DNA from: CAZMXP01 sp964570285
GTDB taxonomy: Bacteria; Planctomycetota; PLA2
Length of the DNA stretch: 64,000 bases
Assembly (NCBI GenBank): GCA_964570285.1
Contig: CAZMXP010000011.1
Coordinates: 1 to 64,000, forward strand
Direction: 5' to 3'
The position numbers and the translations under genes are program-made. Of this stretch, positions 31,955 through 40,484 are shown piece by piece (positions within the stretch are counted from its first letter, which is position 1; the number at the start of each line of letters is the position of its first letter). Below the pieces are notes generated by a model. It was not told the DNA's origin. It ran no database searches and worked only from the letters and a program-made list of their open reading frames with translations.

Positions 31955-32821
31955 ATGAAGAAACTGCAGCGGATCCACCACACCTCGGCCATGCACTGGG
32001 TCGGCAACGGCTTCCCCGTGCGCGGCGTCTTCGACTACGACGGACTCGGCCGCGAACTGAGCCCCTTCCTGCTGCTCGACTACGCCGCGCCCTACGAGTT
32101 CCCGCCCGGCCGCGGGAAGCGCGGCGTGGGCGCCCACCCGCACAAGGGGTTCGAGACGGTGACGGTCGTCTTCGACGGCGAACTCGAGCATCGCGATTCG
32201 AGCGGCGGCGGCGGCAGGATCGGCCCCGGGGACGTGCAGTGGATGACCGCGGGCAAGGGCATCGTCCACGAGGAGTTCCACTCGGCGGCCTTCACGCGGA
32301 GCGGCGGCCGGTTCCACATGGTGCAGCTCTGGGTCAACCTGCGCGCGAAGGACAAGGGCGCCGAGCCCGCCTACCAGACGCTGCGGGCCGCGCAGATCCC
32401 GGTCGTGCCGCTGCCGGGCGATGCCGGGGGCGTGCGGGTGATCGCGGGCGCGTTCGGCGGGCAGGCGGGCGCCGCGCGGACATTCAGCCCCGTGGATCTC
32501 TGGGAGGTGAGAGTGCGCGGCGGCGGTGTCGCTTCGCTGCCGGTCCGGGAAGGCCACACCGCGGCGTTCCTGCTGGTTGCGGGCGAAGTCACTGTGGAAA
32601 GCGGCGCCACGGTGCGCGACGGCGATCTGGCGATCTTCACGCGCGCCGGGGCCGGCATCGAGGCGCGCGCGGCGGCGGACTCGAGGCTGCTCCTGCTCGG
32701 CGGCGAGCCCTTCGACGAGCCGATCGTCGGCCAGGGCCCCTTCGTGATGAACAGCCGCGCCGAGATCGAGGAGGCCTTCCGCGAGTACGGGCAGGGGCGC
32801 CTGGGGGAGATCGGCGCATGA
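31955..32821 (+). CDS. Pirin family protein
   Basis: 288 residues. Bicupin: first cupin with the metal-binding pattern GVGAHPHKGFETVT (His-Pro-His), then GPGDVQWMTAGKGIVHEE (third His and Glu). Second cupin domain is degenerate. FDYDGLGRELSPFLLLDYA near the N-terminus is the pirin signature. Pirins bind iron and act as quercetinases or redox-sensing cofactors. Starts with GAGAGG 8 nt upstream. Ends with ATGA overlap into the MmcQ-like gene. Confidence 0.93.
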   Translation: MKKLQRIHHTSAMHWVGNGFPVRGVFDYDGLGRELSPFLLLDYAAPYEFPPGRGKRGVGAHPHKGFETVTVVFDGELEHRDSSGGGGRIGPGDVQWMTAGKGIVHEEFHSAAFTRSGGRFHMVQLWVNLRAKDKGAEPAYQTLRAAQIPVVPLPGDAGGVRVIAGAFGGQAGAARTFSPVDLWEVRVRGGGVASLPVREGHTAAFLLVAGEVTVESGATVRDGDLAIFTRAGAGIEARAAADSRLLLLGGEPFDEPIVGQGPFVMNSRAEIEEAFREYGQGRLGEIGA

Positions 32822-33159
32822 TGACGGTCGCGCGGTTCCGCACGCTTGCGCTCGCGCTGCCGGAGGCGGTCGAGGGCGCGCACATGGACCACCCCGACTT
32901 CCGCGTGCGGGGCAAGATCTTCGCGTCGCTCGGCCCCGGCGGGTCGTGGGGCATGGTCAAGCTGACGCGGGAGCAGCAGGCAGAGGTGATCAGGGAGATG
33001 CGGGGAGCCGCCGCCCCCGCGAACGGCACGTGGGGCGCCCGCGGCGCGACGATCGTCACGATCGCCAGGGCCGAAGCCACGCTCGTCGCGCGGGCACTGG
33101 CCATGGCCTGGTGCAACACGGCGCCGAAGGCGCTCGTGCGGGAGTGGGAGGGGGACTGA
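32818..33159 (+). CDS. MmcQ/YjbR-like protein
   Basis: 113 residues. Pattern of the MmcQ/YjbR DNA-binding-fold family: MTVARFRTLALALPEAVEGAHMDHPDFRVRGKIFASL, WGMVKLTREQQAEV, LVARALAMAWCNTAPKAL. Function unknown. Overlaps the pirin stop as ATGA; likely co-translated. Confidence 0.85.
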   Translation: MMTVARFRTLALALPEAVEGAHMDHPDFRVRGKIFASLGPGGSWGMVKLTREQQAEVIREMRGAAAPANGTWGARGATIVTIARAEATLVARALAMAWCNTAPKALVREWEGD

Positions 33160-33285
33160 CGGAGACGTCGCGGCGCGCGGCGCAACCGGCGGGGGAGGCG
33201 ATCCCCGGGAAGGGCACGCGGGCGCCGACACCCGGCGGCGTCAGCGCCCGTGGCACCGCGGCGCGCGAACCGGACCCGTGGAGGA
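33160..33285. other. Short intergenic region
   Basis: 126 bases between two convergent genes; GC-rich, with only weak hairpins. Nothing clear. Confidence 0.3.
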
Positions 33286-33657
33286 TCAGCCGCGCACGGC
33301 GTAGACGCCGCGCCCCTGGCGCACGACCTGGCCGCCCGCGACGACGCTGGCAAGGACCATGCTCGCGTGGCCGCGGTTGATCTTGAGCGCCTTCACGACG
33401 TCGGGCGTGCCGAAGGGCTTGCCGCGCTTCGCGGCCCACTCGATGAGCTTCGCGCCGTGCGAACCCTCGCGCGGCCCCGAGGCGCGCTTCGCCTTCCGGC
33501 CCGCCTTGCGTCCGCGCTTCGCGGCAGGCTTCGCGGCAGGCTTCGCGGCCGGCGCGCCCGACTTGGCGCCTCCGCCGAGGTTGATCGTAAGGGACTTGTT
33601 GGCCTTGATGGCGGCGAGGACTTCGTCGCTCATCCGGATCGACAGTGTGGCAGTCAT
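33286..33657 (-). CDS. Small DNA-binding protein with histone H1-like basic linker and winged-helix-like C-terminus
   Basis: 123 residues. N-terminal 30 residues resemble a ribbon-helix-helix or short regulator start (TATLSIRMSDEVLAAIKANK). Residues 35-60 are a Lys/Ala/Pro-rich tail of the Hc1/H1-like type (AAKPAAKPAAKRGRKAGR). C-terminus (GTPDVVKALKINRGHASMVLASVV, RQGRGVYAV) looks like a winged helix. Likely a nucleoid or regulatory protein, by inference. A leaderless TACACT box is 6 nt before the ATG. The basic linker is coded by repetitive DNA (33497-33549) with near-perfect GCTTCGCGGC repeats. Confidence 0.65.
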   Translation of the reverse strand: MTATLSIRMSDEVLAAIKANKSLTINLGGGAKSGAPAAKPAAKPAAKRGRKAGRKAKRASGPREGSHGAKLIEWAAKRGKPFGTPDVVKALKINRGHASMVLASVVAGGQVVRQGRGVYAVRG

Positions 33658-33663
33658 GGCGCG

Positions 33664-33669
33664 AGTGTA
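33664..33669 (-). promoter_or_regulatory. -10 box, leaderless spacing (33286 gene)
   Basis: TACACT ends exactly 6 nt before the ATG at 33657. Confidence 0.6.
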
Positions 33670-33695
33670 GCAAGTCGCCAACGGAAAGCGAAATC

Positions 33696-33711
33696 GGGGG
33701 GCCGGGGGGGG
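33696..33711 (+). repeat. Double G-tract element (G6-CC-G8)
   Basis: Between divergent genes 33286 and 33791. Confidence 0.6.
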
Positions 33712-33753
33712 AAGTGCGGTCCGCGTGCAAGCCCTGGGGCGGCGGCTCCGGAC

Positions 33754-33784
33754 TTGACACTGGCTCCCCGCGCACGGATACAAT
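33754..33784 (+). promoter_or_regulatory. Sigma70-like promoter of the 33791 gene, leaderless
   Basis: TTGACA (33754-33759), 19-nt spacer, TACAAT (33779-33784), then exactly 6 nt to GTG 33791: the clearest full promoter in the window. Confidence 0.75.
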
Positions 33785-33790
33785 GACCCC

Positions 33791-34846
33791 GTGGTTCCGC
33801 GATGCCTGGGCGTGCTGCTGCTTCTGGAAGCCGTCGCGTTCGCGCAGGGGTCGCGGTGGGACGGCGACCCGCGCGTGGTGCTCCTGCGCCGGAAGCACCG
33901 GTGCTATTCCGCCAGTGACTTCGCCGACATCGTCGGCCGGTGCTGGCCGGCGACGCGGGAACTCGAGGCGCGCAAGCGCATCCTCGAGCGCGCGAAGGAG
34001 CCGACGTTCGAGTTCGAGTGCGAGGGCGTACGCATCCGGGTCGCCTACGTGGACGCCCGGTTCGCCGAGCCGCCGCCGTGGGAGCGCTACCAGGACCCCC
34101 TCCTCGCGAAGACCGACCCGCTCCCGCGCACCCCCGAGCACAGGGCGCACCTCGCCCTGCGCGCCGTGGCGCCGCCCGAGCCCAGGGTCGCGCACACGAT
34201 GCTGTGCCGCCTCGCCGCGGCGATGCTCAAGGACGATGTGACCGCGCTCGCGTTCACGACCTCGGAGGGCAACCTGCTGGCCCGGTATGTGCCCCGAACC
34301 GCGGACCTCGCCAAGCGGCTGAAGGCGGACGATCCGCTCGCCGAACTCGGTCTCGCCGAGCACTTCTATCCCGCGCCGCCCACCGACGACGAGATGGCGG
34401 TCCTCATCGCGAGGAGCCGCATGGACCTCCCGGACCTCCAGCTTCGCCTGCGCAGGGAGGCGTTGCTGCTCTCGTCGGAGCGGTGCCGGGCGGACCTCGA
34501 CCTGTTCCTCGCCGCGATCCGCAAGCGGGACGTCAAGCTTCGCGAGCACAGGGACTTCACCGTCTACGTGCGGGACGACACGTCGTTCACGGGAGTGACG
34601 GGCTTGCAGGTGGTCACGGTCCTCAAGGACAAGTTCTATTGCAGTGGCGAGTCCTACGTCTCCGGGCAGGAACGGCGCACGAAGATGTACTACGTCCCGT
34701 TCGACGCGGTCGGCGACTGGTCCTACATCGATGACAGGAAGGGCCTCGTCGGCATGTACGTCAAGCAGGCGGAGCGCGACGTGGAGGCGGCCATCCTCGC
34801 CGAGATCCTCGCGGGCAAGATCAGCGACCCGCCTGGAGAGAAGTGA
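33791..34846 (+). CDS. Secreted protein of unknown function
   Basis: 351 residues from GTG 33791. Signal peptide MVPRCLGVLLLLEAVAFAQ. A mixed alpha/beta domain with two helical stretches (ELEARKRILERAKEPTFEFE, LQLRLRREALLLSSERCRAD) and a strand-rich C-terminus (VLKDKFYCSGESYVSGQERRT). No motif recognised. It is adjacent, on the opposite strand, to a receiver-only regulator. Confidence 0.6.
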   Translation: MVPRCLGVLLLLEAVAFAQGSRWDGDPRVVLLRRKHRCYSASDFADIVGRCWPATRELEARKRILERAKEPTFEFECEGVRIRVAYVDARFAEPPPWERYQDPLLAKTDPLPRTPEHRAHLALRAVAPPEPRVAHTMLCRLAAAMLKDDVTALAFTTSEGNLLARYVPRTADLAKRLKADDPLAELGLAEHFYPAPPTDDEMAVLIARSRMDLPDLQLRLRREALLLSSERCRADLDLFLAAIRKRDVKLREHRDFTVYVRDDTSFTGVTGLQVVTVLKDKFYCSGESYVSGQERRTKMYYVPFDAVGDWSYIDDRKGLVGMYVKQAERDVEAAILAEILAGKISDPPGEK

Positions 34847-34858
34847 CCGCGCGTGGCC

Positions 34859-35230
34859 TCAGAAGCCGCCCGCGACCTCGCGCACGGCATCGAGCAGGGC
34901 GAGTTCGTCGAAGGGCTTGCGCAGCGTCTTCCTCGCGCCGAAGGTCGCCGCGGCCCGCAGCATGTCGGCGGTCATCAGCGGCACGGCACCGCTGACGGCG
35001 ATGATCGCGACCTCGGGAAACTCGCGCCGGATCATCCGGATCGCGGTCAGCCCCTCGACCCCCGGCATGAAGAGGTCGCAGATCACGACGTCCGCCGCCT
35101 CCTCCCGCAGCAGCGCGATCCCCGCCATCCCCTCGGGCGCGACGCGCACCTCGTGCCCGTCCGACTCGAGCGCCCGGCGCATCGCGGCGCGGTACCCCTC
35201 CTCGTCATCGATCACGAGCACGCGTGCCAT
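34859..35230 (-). CDS. Stand-alone receiver domain (response regulator)
   Basis: 123 residues, a single receiver: acidic pair D8/D9 (VIDDEE), phosphoacceptor Asp52 (VVICDLFMPG), Ser at VSGAVP, Lys in TLRKPFDE. No output domain, so it may work as a phosphate sink or protein-interaction switch. No cognate kinase adjacent. ATG 35230 chosen as in-frame first Met. Confidence 0.88.
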   Translation of the reverse strand: MARVLVIDDEEGYRAAMRRALESDGHEVRVAPEGMAGIALLREEAADVVICDLFMPGVEGLTAIRMIRREFPEVAIIAVSGAVPLMTADMLRAAATFGARKTLRKPFDELALLDAVREVAGGF

Positions 35231-35347
35231 CGGCCGACACCCCTTTCGCGCTCGATTGTGCCGGAAGGGAGGGACGTAGCGACAAGGGGCGGGACAGGCG
35301 GGGGGGGGCGGGGGCCGGCGCGAGGTGCGGACCCGCCGTGCGCGCGG

Positions 35348-35905
35348 TCAGAACCCGAAGGTGAAGCCGAAGAAGGTCGCGAGCATCACGAAGACCATCG
35401 TCACGTGGAACTTGCGGTTGTCCCAGACCGCGAGGGAGACGAGGCAGAGGAGCGCGGCGCCGCGCACGAGGTTGGTCGGGCGCAGCCACGCGCCGCCGCT
35501 CGCGAGGGTGCGGTGCACCGCGTAGACCGCGATCGTCAGCGCGAACATCGAGAAGATCCCGCGGTGGTTCTCGTAGTAGTACTTGCGGAAGTCGAACACC
35601 TCGCCGTCGGGCGGCGTCTTCGGGCTGATCATCGACGCCGAGAGATAGATCGCGATCGGCACCGAGAGCGTCATCATGTAGCGGACGAACGAGTCGCCGA
35701 GCGTGTGGCCGCTGCGCCACCCGAAGGCCGCGTACCAGTACTGGATCGCGAGCATGAACGCGATCGCGAGCCAGAGCAGGTGGACCCAGTAGACGCGCGT
35801 CCGGTGGCGCGCGCTGAGGATGTTGGCGACGCAGCCGAGGATCTCGGTCACCGCGAGTCCGACCACGACGCCGATCAGCACGAACTGGTAATTGAAGCGT
35901 TCCAT
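35348..35905 (-). CDS. Membrane protein, four helices, unknown function
   Basis: 185 residues with hydrophobic segments near 8-28, 43-63, 78-98, 120-140 and 165-185. Contains HRTRVYWVHLLWLAIAFMLAIQYWYAAFGWR. No family recognised. A leaderless-type TACAAC box is 6 nt before the ATG. Confidence 0.6.
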   Translation of the reverse strand: MERFNYQFVLIGVVVGLAVTEILGCVANILSARHRTRVYWVHLLWLAIAFMLAIQYWYAAFGWRSGHTLGDSFVRYMMTLSVPIAIYLSASMISPKTPPDGEVFDFRKYYYENHRGIFSMFALTIAVYAVHRTLASGGAWLRPTNLVRGAALLCLVSLAVWDNRKFHVTMVFVMLATFFGFTFGF

Positions 35906-35911
35906 GGGCCC

Positions 35912-35917
35912 GTTGTA
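35912..35917 (-). promoter_or_regulatory. -10 box, leaderless spacing (35348 gene)
   Basis: TACAAC ends 6 nt before the ATG at 35905. Confidence 0.5.
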
Positions 35918-36024
35918 GCGAACCTGCGCCCCCCGCGCCCGGGTACGGTGCCGGGGCAGGTCGCCCGGCAGCGCGGCAGGTCGCAATCCGGCGGCACGCA
36001 CCCCGCGCGGGATTCGCAACCAGG

Positions 36025-37560
36025 TCACCGGGCGCCGTACACGCGCCCGAGGCCCAGGTCGGCTAGGCGGCGCAGCAGCTTGCCGTCGGCGTCGCCGAGC
36101 GCGACGCAGTGGAACTCGACCTTGCGGAAGAGGTTCATGCGCTCGACGTCGCGGTAGAGGTTCTCCGCGTCGCGGTAGGGGCCGTAGAACGACGCGCTGC
36201 CCGGCGGCGCGTCCTGCATCGTCTCGCCGGTCTCGGTGTTCTTCGTCATCGCGCCGCCGGCAAACGCGTCGTTGGCGGCGAAGTCGTCGTTGGTGGGCTG
36301 GCCGTCGCTCAGCAGGAAGATCGTGTCGGCGCCCGACAGGAACGCCTCCGCGTCGGTGTGCTCGTTCTCCGCGAGGCGCCCCTTGCGCGTGAGCTGGAAC
36401 GCGAGGCGCAGGCCGCCGTGCAGGTTCGTCGCGCCGCGCAGCGTGCCGTGGGCGCTCCCCTCCTTCACCTTGCCGGGCTCGAACTCCATCAGTTCGCGCA
36501 CCGCCGCGGCGACGCTGCCGCGCGTCGCGCGCGTCATCTCCTGCGTCGAGCGGAAGGTCGCCGCGTGATCGCCGAACCCAACGACCGCGAAGGAGACCGT
36601 GCGCGCGAGCCCCTCGAGCGAATCCCTGAGACAAGCGCGCGCGAGGTCGAACCGGTTCCTTGTCTGCTCGCCGACGGGGAGACCGAGTCGCACCGCCTCC
36701 GCCCGCTCCGCCGGCGAGAGCGGCTCCAGCATCGAGTCGGAGAGGTCGAGCACGAAGACGATCCGCTCCCCGGACCCCTCGATGCCGAAGAACCGCGGCG
36801 CCCCCGCGCGCGTCGTGCCGCTCGCGTCCTTCACCTGCTGGTAGGCGAGCATCTGCTTCCAGAAGATCGCCTTCGTCGCGACCGTCGGCGTGCCGAACGC
36901 CTTCGCGAAGTGGCGCGCGAGCACGAGGCGCGTCCGCTCGGGCGTCTCCTTCGCCTCGAGATGGTCGATCAGCGCGAGCGCCGCCTCCTCGAACGGCTTC
37001 TTCCCCAGTTGCGCGCGCTGCGCGACGAGCAGCGCCGCCATGCCCTCGAGCAACAGCCCGCGCGCGAACCCCTTCGCCGGGAGCAGCCCCTCCGCGAGCC
37101 AGCGCGGGATGCTCGCCAGCCGGTCCCTGCCCGCCGCCGCCCACGCCATGAGCACCGCCGCGCGGTGGAACGGGTTCTCGCGCGGGCTTGCGAGCAGGTC
37201 CTCCGCAGCCTCCCCGACCTCGCCGCCCGCGGCGCAGAAACGCAGCCACGCATCCGCGTCCTCGCGCTGCGTCGCGGCCCACTTCCACAGCGCGGGCGCG
37301 ACCGCGGGCTTGCGGAAATGGTCGCCCAGCATGCGCGCGATCAGGTAGCGTTCGTGGTCGCGCGGGAAGGGCGGCTTCTCGTAGCGCTCGGCGAGGATCG
37401 CGAGCGCGCGCGGGTCGCCGGTCGCGGCCAGCGCGCGGATGCCGCCGAGCCGCTTGCTGAGCGGCGGCCGCCGCTTCGCCTCCTCGTAGGCGCGGTGCGC
37501 CGCGTCGAACGCGTCGCCGCCGAGCAGCAGCACGAGGAGAACACCCCAGATCGCGTGCAA
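36025..37560 (-). CDS. Secreted von Willebrand factor A domain protein with HEAT-like N-terminus
   Basis: 511 residues from TTG 37560 (chosen because the signal peptide, MHAIWGVLLVLLLGG, begins there). The N-terminal 250 residues are alpha-helical and HEAT-like (ALAILAERYEKPPFPRDHERY). Then IVFVLDLSDSM gives the MIDAS DxSxS of a VWA domain, with the Thr in GATNLHGGL and the Asp in LSDGQP. VWA domains bind metal and protein ligands. TACACT lies 9 nt before the TTG. A double G-tract is just upstream (37585-37599). Confidence 0.82.
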   Translation of the reverse strand: MHAIWGVLLVLLLGGDAFDAAHRAYEEAKRRPPLSKRLGGIRALAATGDPRALAILAERYEKPPFPRDHERYLIARMLGDHFRKPAVAPALWKWAATQREDADAWLRFCAAGGEVGEAAEDLLASPRENPFHRAAVLMAWAAAGRDRLASIPRWLAEGLLPAKGFARGLLLEGMAALLVAQRAQLGKKPFEEAALALIDHLEAKETPERTRLVLARHFAKAFGTPTVATKAIFWKQMLAYQQVKDASGTTRAGAPRFFGIEGSGERIVFVLDLSDSMLEPLSPAERAEAVRLGLPVGEQTRNRFDLARACLRDSLEGLARTVSFAVVGFGDHAATFRSTQEMTRATRGSVAAAVRELMEFEPGKVKEGSAHGTLRGATNLHGGLRLAFQLTRKGRLAENEHTDAEAFLSGADTIFLLSDGQPTNDDFAANDAFAGGAMTKNTETGETMQDAPPGSASFYGPYRDAENLYRDVERMNLFRKVEFHCVALGDADGKLLRRLADLGLGRVYGAR

Positions 37561-37569
37561 GACCGCACC

Positions 37570-37575
37570 AGTGTA
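37570..37575 (-). promoter_or_regulatory. -10 box of the VWA gene
   Basis: TACACT 9 nt before the TTG at 37560. Confidence 0.5.
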
Positions 37576-37584
37576 CGGAACGGC

Positions 37585-37599
37585 GGGGGGCCCGGGGGG
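37585..37599 (+). repeat. Double G-tract element (G6-CCC-G6)
   Basis: Located between the VWA gene start and the end of the next minus-strand gene. Confidence 0.6.
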
Positions 37600-37610
37600 A
37601 GGGATCCGCG

Positions 37611-39017
37611 TCAGCCCGTCTCGTCGAGCCAGCGGAGCAGGCGCTTCTCGACCTCGACGACCGTCGTGCCGTAGGCCTCCGCGAGGGACTCGTCCAGGTT
37701 GTGCTTCACGCAGTGCGCGAGGAAGCGCGACAGGCCGTCGGGGCGGCCCTCGAGCAGGTAGGCGGCCAGCGCGTGGGACCAGAGGACGTCGTCCGCGGTC
37801 ATCTCGTTGAGCCCCTTCGTCGCGAGGAACCGCAGGTCGGGACGACCGGCGCCGCGCGCGAGCGCGAGCCAGTCGGCGTCCGGCGCCTGCATGCGGGCGA
37901 TCAGCGCCATCTTCCGCGCTTCGCTGGCATCGTCGCGCGCGTACGGTGTCTGAGCCACGAAGCAGGTGAGGCGCGTGCCGACGAGGAGGTGGGCAAGGTA
38001 GATACCGAAGCCCTCATCGAGCCAGCCCTTGTCGAAGCTGCCGTAGCGCAGCGTGAGCACGGTCTCGATGGCGCTACGGCAGACGTCGTCCCGGCGGCCC
38101 TCGGCACTCTCCCGCCAGGTCGCGTGACGCGGCTGTTTGGGGACCCACGTGCCGGAGAGCGGCTCCGCGAACCTCCGGTCCGCGGCCGTGAACGACGGGT
38201 GCGCCGCAAGAAAGCGCATCCCCTCGGCCCGGTCGGCGAGGTAGTAGCAGCCGAAGTCCCGCGCCCGCAGCCCCTCCGCGGTCAGCGGGCGCGTCTCGTC
38301 GGCGATGGCGCCCGCGACGAGCGCGGCGGCGGCGTCCGCGCCGCGCAGCGAGAGCCGGACCTCCTCGGGGTCGGGCACCGTCGCGACGAACCGCCACCAA
38401 TGCCCGACGTAGGCACAGGTCCACCGGAGACCCAGCGCGCGCTCCTTCTCCGTCGGCCGGTCGGCCCGCGGCTCGGGCAGGTCGCGGAGCGCCTTGCCCG
38501 CGATCCTCTGGAGCTCCGCGCGCCGCTCGAAGGCACGCGCCGTCTCCTCGAGGACCCACCGGCCGCGCCACTCGACTTCGCCGGCGAGCGCCCTCGCGCG
38601 CCTGCTCCCGGGAGCGATCGCGAGCAGCAGATCCAGCGCCTCCGCCCCCCCGGGCCCCCCCCGCTCGACGACCTCCATGATGCGCGGTTCCAGACGCGCC
38701 TCGATCGCCTCGCGCCTTGTCCTGTACTCGGCTTCCGCCGCCGGATTCCGGTCCACCGGCTCGCGGTAGGGCGCCGCGCGCACCCACTCCGTGCCGCGCC
38801 GCTGGTAGCGCAGCCAGTACCGCGCCTTCTCGTGGTCGGGATCGAGCCGGAGGATCCGCTCGTAGATCTGGTTGCGGGAGCGCAGCAGGCTCTTCTTGCC
38901 GCACCATTCGACGAGATCCTCGAACTCGGCGATCGCCTCGCGCCGGATCCCCGCGAGCCCGTCCGCGAGCACCGGCGCCATGGCCCCGAGCAGGATCAGC
39001 GCGACGGTGCGGCGCAC
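37611..39017 (-). CDS. Secreted DUF1570-like protein without HExxH
   Basis: 468 residues from GTG 39017. Signal peptide VALILLGAMAPVLA. The first region has repeated helices (KSLLRSRNQIYERILRLDPDHEKARYWLRY). Residues about 340-370 read RYGSFDKGWLDEGFGIYLAHLLVG, the WLDEG context that in related peptidase-like secreted proteins follows the zinc motif, yet no HExxH is visible. A catalytically dead peptidase-like fold is likely. TAGAAT lies 6 nt before the GTG. Confidence 0.65.
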   Translation of the reverse strand: MRRTVALILLGAMAPVLADGLAGIRREAIAEFEDLVEWCGKKSLLRSRNQIYERILRLDPDHEKARYWLRYQRRGTEWVRAAPYREPVDRNPAAEAEYRTRREAIEARLEPRIMEVVERGGPGGAEALDLLLAIAPGSRRARALAGEVEWRGRWVLEETARAFERRAELQRIAGKALRDLPEPRADRPTEKERALGLRWTCAYVGHWWRFVATVPDPEEVRLSLRGADAAAALVAGAIADETRPLTAEGLRARDFGCYYLADRAEGMRFLAAHPSFTAADRRFAEPLSGTWVPKQPRHATWRESAEGRRDDVCRSAIETVLTLRYGSFDKGWLDEGFGIYLAHLLVGTRLTCFVAQTPYARDDASEARKMALIARMQAPDADWLALARGAGRPDLRFLATKGLNEMTADDVLWSHALAAYLLEGRPDGLSRFLAHCVKHNLDESLAEAYGTTVVEVEKRLLRWLDETG

Positions 39018-39023
39018 CCCTCC

Positions 39024-39029
39024 ATTCTA
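39024..39029 (-). promoter_or_regulatory. -10 box, leaderless spacing (37611 gene)
   Basis: TAGAAT ends exactly 6 nt before the GTG at 39017. Confidence 0.6.
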
Positions 39030-39253
39030 TGACAAGCGGAGGGGGCCGCCTGGCGCCGCCCCGCGTCGCCCGGCGGCAGGTGAGCCGCGTGGTACGGGCG
39101 TTACACGGGCGAGGGGGTCCAAATCTCGAAGGGTCTTCGGGTTTCTTGGGCGAACGCGCTCGGAGGGGCTCGAGGATGTTGCCGCGCGCGCCTTTCAGCG
39201 TGCGATGGCACGGGAACTGCGCGGTGCGGTCAACCACAGCCTTCGTCTTGAGC

Positions 39254-39365
39254 CTGGAAGAAGGAACCCAGGAACCTAGGAACCGAGGAAGAGGCGGATT
39301 CGACCATCCGAGTCCCGGAGTGCTCCCCTCTGCTCTCATGGGTTCCTCCCTTCCTGGGTTCCTTA
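39254..39365. repeat. Inverted arrays of AGGAACC units
   Basis: Plus-strand run of three AGGAACCN units at 39254-39281 faces two GGGTTCCT units at 39340-39364. A hairpin with about 60-nt loop is possible. Possibly remnant of a mobile or structured element. Confidence 0.45.
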
Positions 39366-39588
39366 TCAAATCCGCTACCCTCGATCCGGATCGGCCAAAG
39401 GCCGTCGCGAGGGCGCGCAGCGCCCGAGGCTTGTACTGCCAACCCTCGGACTTCGCGCTCCCTGCGCAAACCCTGGTGCTGACCGGTGCGGCGCCCGGAA
39501 CCAAGCCGCGGTGGCCGAAGCGCGGCTCTCCTCGGCGGCGGAGGCGAGACCAGCGCGGCCTTCGGCCGTCGCCGATCTGGTTGCGGCG

Positions 39589-39843
39589 TCACGCCGCGCT
39601 GCGCGTCCAGTGCCCGCCGCCCTGGAACTGCGCTTCCACGACGTGAACGACCTCGTCTCGCCCATCCGGGACTTCCCCGGCGGGGGTGGGCCGGGGAGCG
39701 CGGCGACCGTCGCGCGCGAGCCTCCCCCCGGGGGCCATGGACTCGATGCGAGGCCCGATGTCCACCACCTGATCGCAGACCTTATCCTCGTGGTCACCGC
39801 GACGGAAGACGCTCACCGCAAGATCGCCCAGCACGTGTGGCAC
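39589..39843 (-). CDS. Small possible gene, low confidence
   Basis: 84 residues from GTG 39843 with a plausible alpha/beta start (PHVLGDLAVSVFRRGDHEDKV) and IESMAPGG. GC at third codon positions is about 80%, yet the opposite-strand frame 39511-39867 is equally long, so it may be a shadow. No -10 box is present upstream. Confidence 0.25.
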   Translation of the reverse strand: MPHVLGDLAVSVFRRGDHEDKVCDQVVDIGPRIESMAPGGRLARDGRRAPRPTPAGEVPDGRDEVVHVVEAQFQGGGHWTRSAA

Positions 39844-39906
39844 CTGCGCCGCCGCGCACCGCGCTGAACGGAGGCGCACGCCCCCGAAGGGCCCCCGCGT
39901 TCGGCG

Positions 39907-39912
39907 TATACT
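39907..39912 (+). promoter_or_regulatory. -10 box of the 39927 gene
   Basis: TATACT 14 nt upstream of GTG 39927: a short leader of about 8 nt. Confidence 0.45.
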
Positions 39913-39926
39913 GGCGCGAACGCACA

Positions 39927-40454
39927 GTGTGGACGGTCGCACGCTTCTACGCCAGGGCCTTCGCCGCCTCCAGCCTCCCGGTCGCGGCGGTCTCGGCCGG
40001 GGCCCTCGCGCTGTGGGGGAGCCCGGGAGAGGGCGTGCGCGCGGCACTCTGCTCCGGGGTCATCTTTGGCATCGCCATGTGCGTCTGCTGCGGTTGGCCC
40101 CACGTCATCTGCAGTCGGCGCAGGGGCCAGACGGACCCGAGCCGCGCTTCGCATGCGACCCGCCTCGAATTGGGTCTTGCGCCGCCCATCGCCTACGAGA
40201 AGTGCCTCGCGGCCGTGAAGAGGCTGCGGTTCTCCATGCGCATCGACGTGGCGGACAACCCCGCCCTGATCCGCGCCCGAACGGCGCTCACCATGGAGAG
40301 CTTCGGCGAGCGCATCGAGGTCCGGCTGTCTCCGAAGGGCGACGGCCGCACCGAGGTCTCCATCTCGAGCAGGCCGCGCGTCCGGTTGACGATCGCGGAC
40401 TTCGGCGTCAACTTCGCCAATGTGCAGAAGCTCCGCGCCGGCATCGCGCAGTGA
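39927..40454 (+). CDS. Small membrane protein of unknown function
   Basis: 175 residues from GTG 39927. Two hydrophobic helices (residues about 8-28 and 36-58, the second containing GIAMCVCCGWPHVICSRR), then a soluble region ending IADFGVNFANVQKLR. Cys-Val-Cys-Cys in the second helix is unusual and could bind a metal. No family recognised. GTG chosen for the -10 box and hydrophobic start. Confidence 0.55.
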   Translation: MWTVARFYARAFAASSLPVAAVSAGALALWGSPGEGVRAALCSGVIFGIAMCVCCGWPHVICSRRRGQTDPSRASHATRLELGLAPPIAYEKCLAAVKRLRFSMRIDVADNPALIRARTALTMESFGERIEVRLSPKGDGRTEVSISSRPRVRLTIADFGVNFANVQKLRAGIAQ

Positions 40455-40484
40455 GGGCGCGGCCTCGTCCCGCGACGCCGCCGC

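Larger units (their letters stand above)
39018..39926. other. 909-bp intergenic region with repeat arms, no convincing gene
   Basis: The longest gap of the window. It holds AGGAACCC-type tandem units (39254-39285), facing GGGTTCCT units at 39340-39364, so the two runs could pair over about 60 bases. Codon bias is weak in all six frames between 39030 and 39580. A small minus frame (39589-39843) is listed separately. No RNA gene recognised. Confidence 0.5.

Noticed and set aside
39511..39867. 118-residue frame on the plus strand in the long gap
   Set aside because: Weak start, biased to Ala/Arg/Pro, and mutually exclusive with the minus frame at 39589-39843; no domain recognised.
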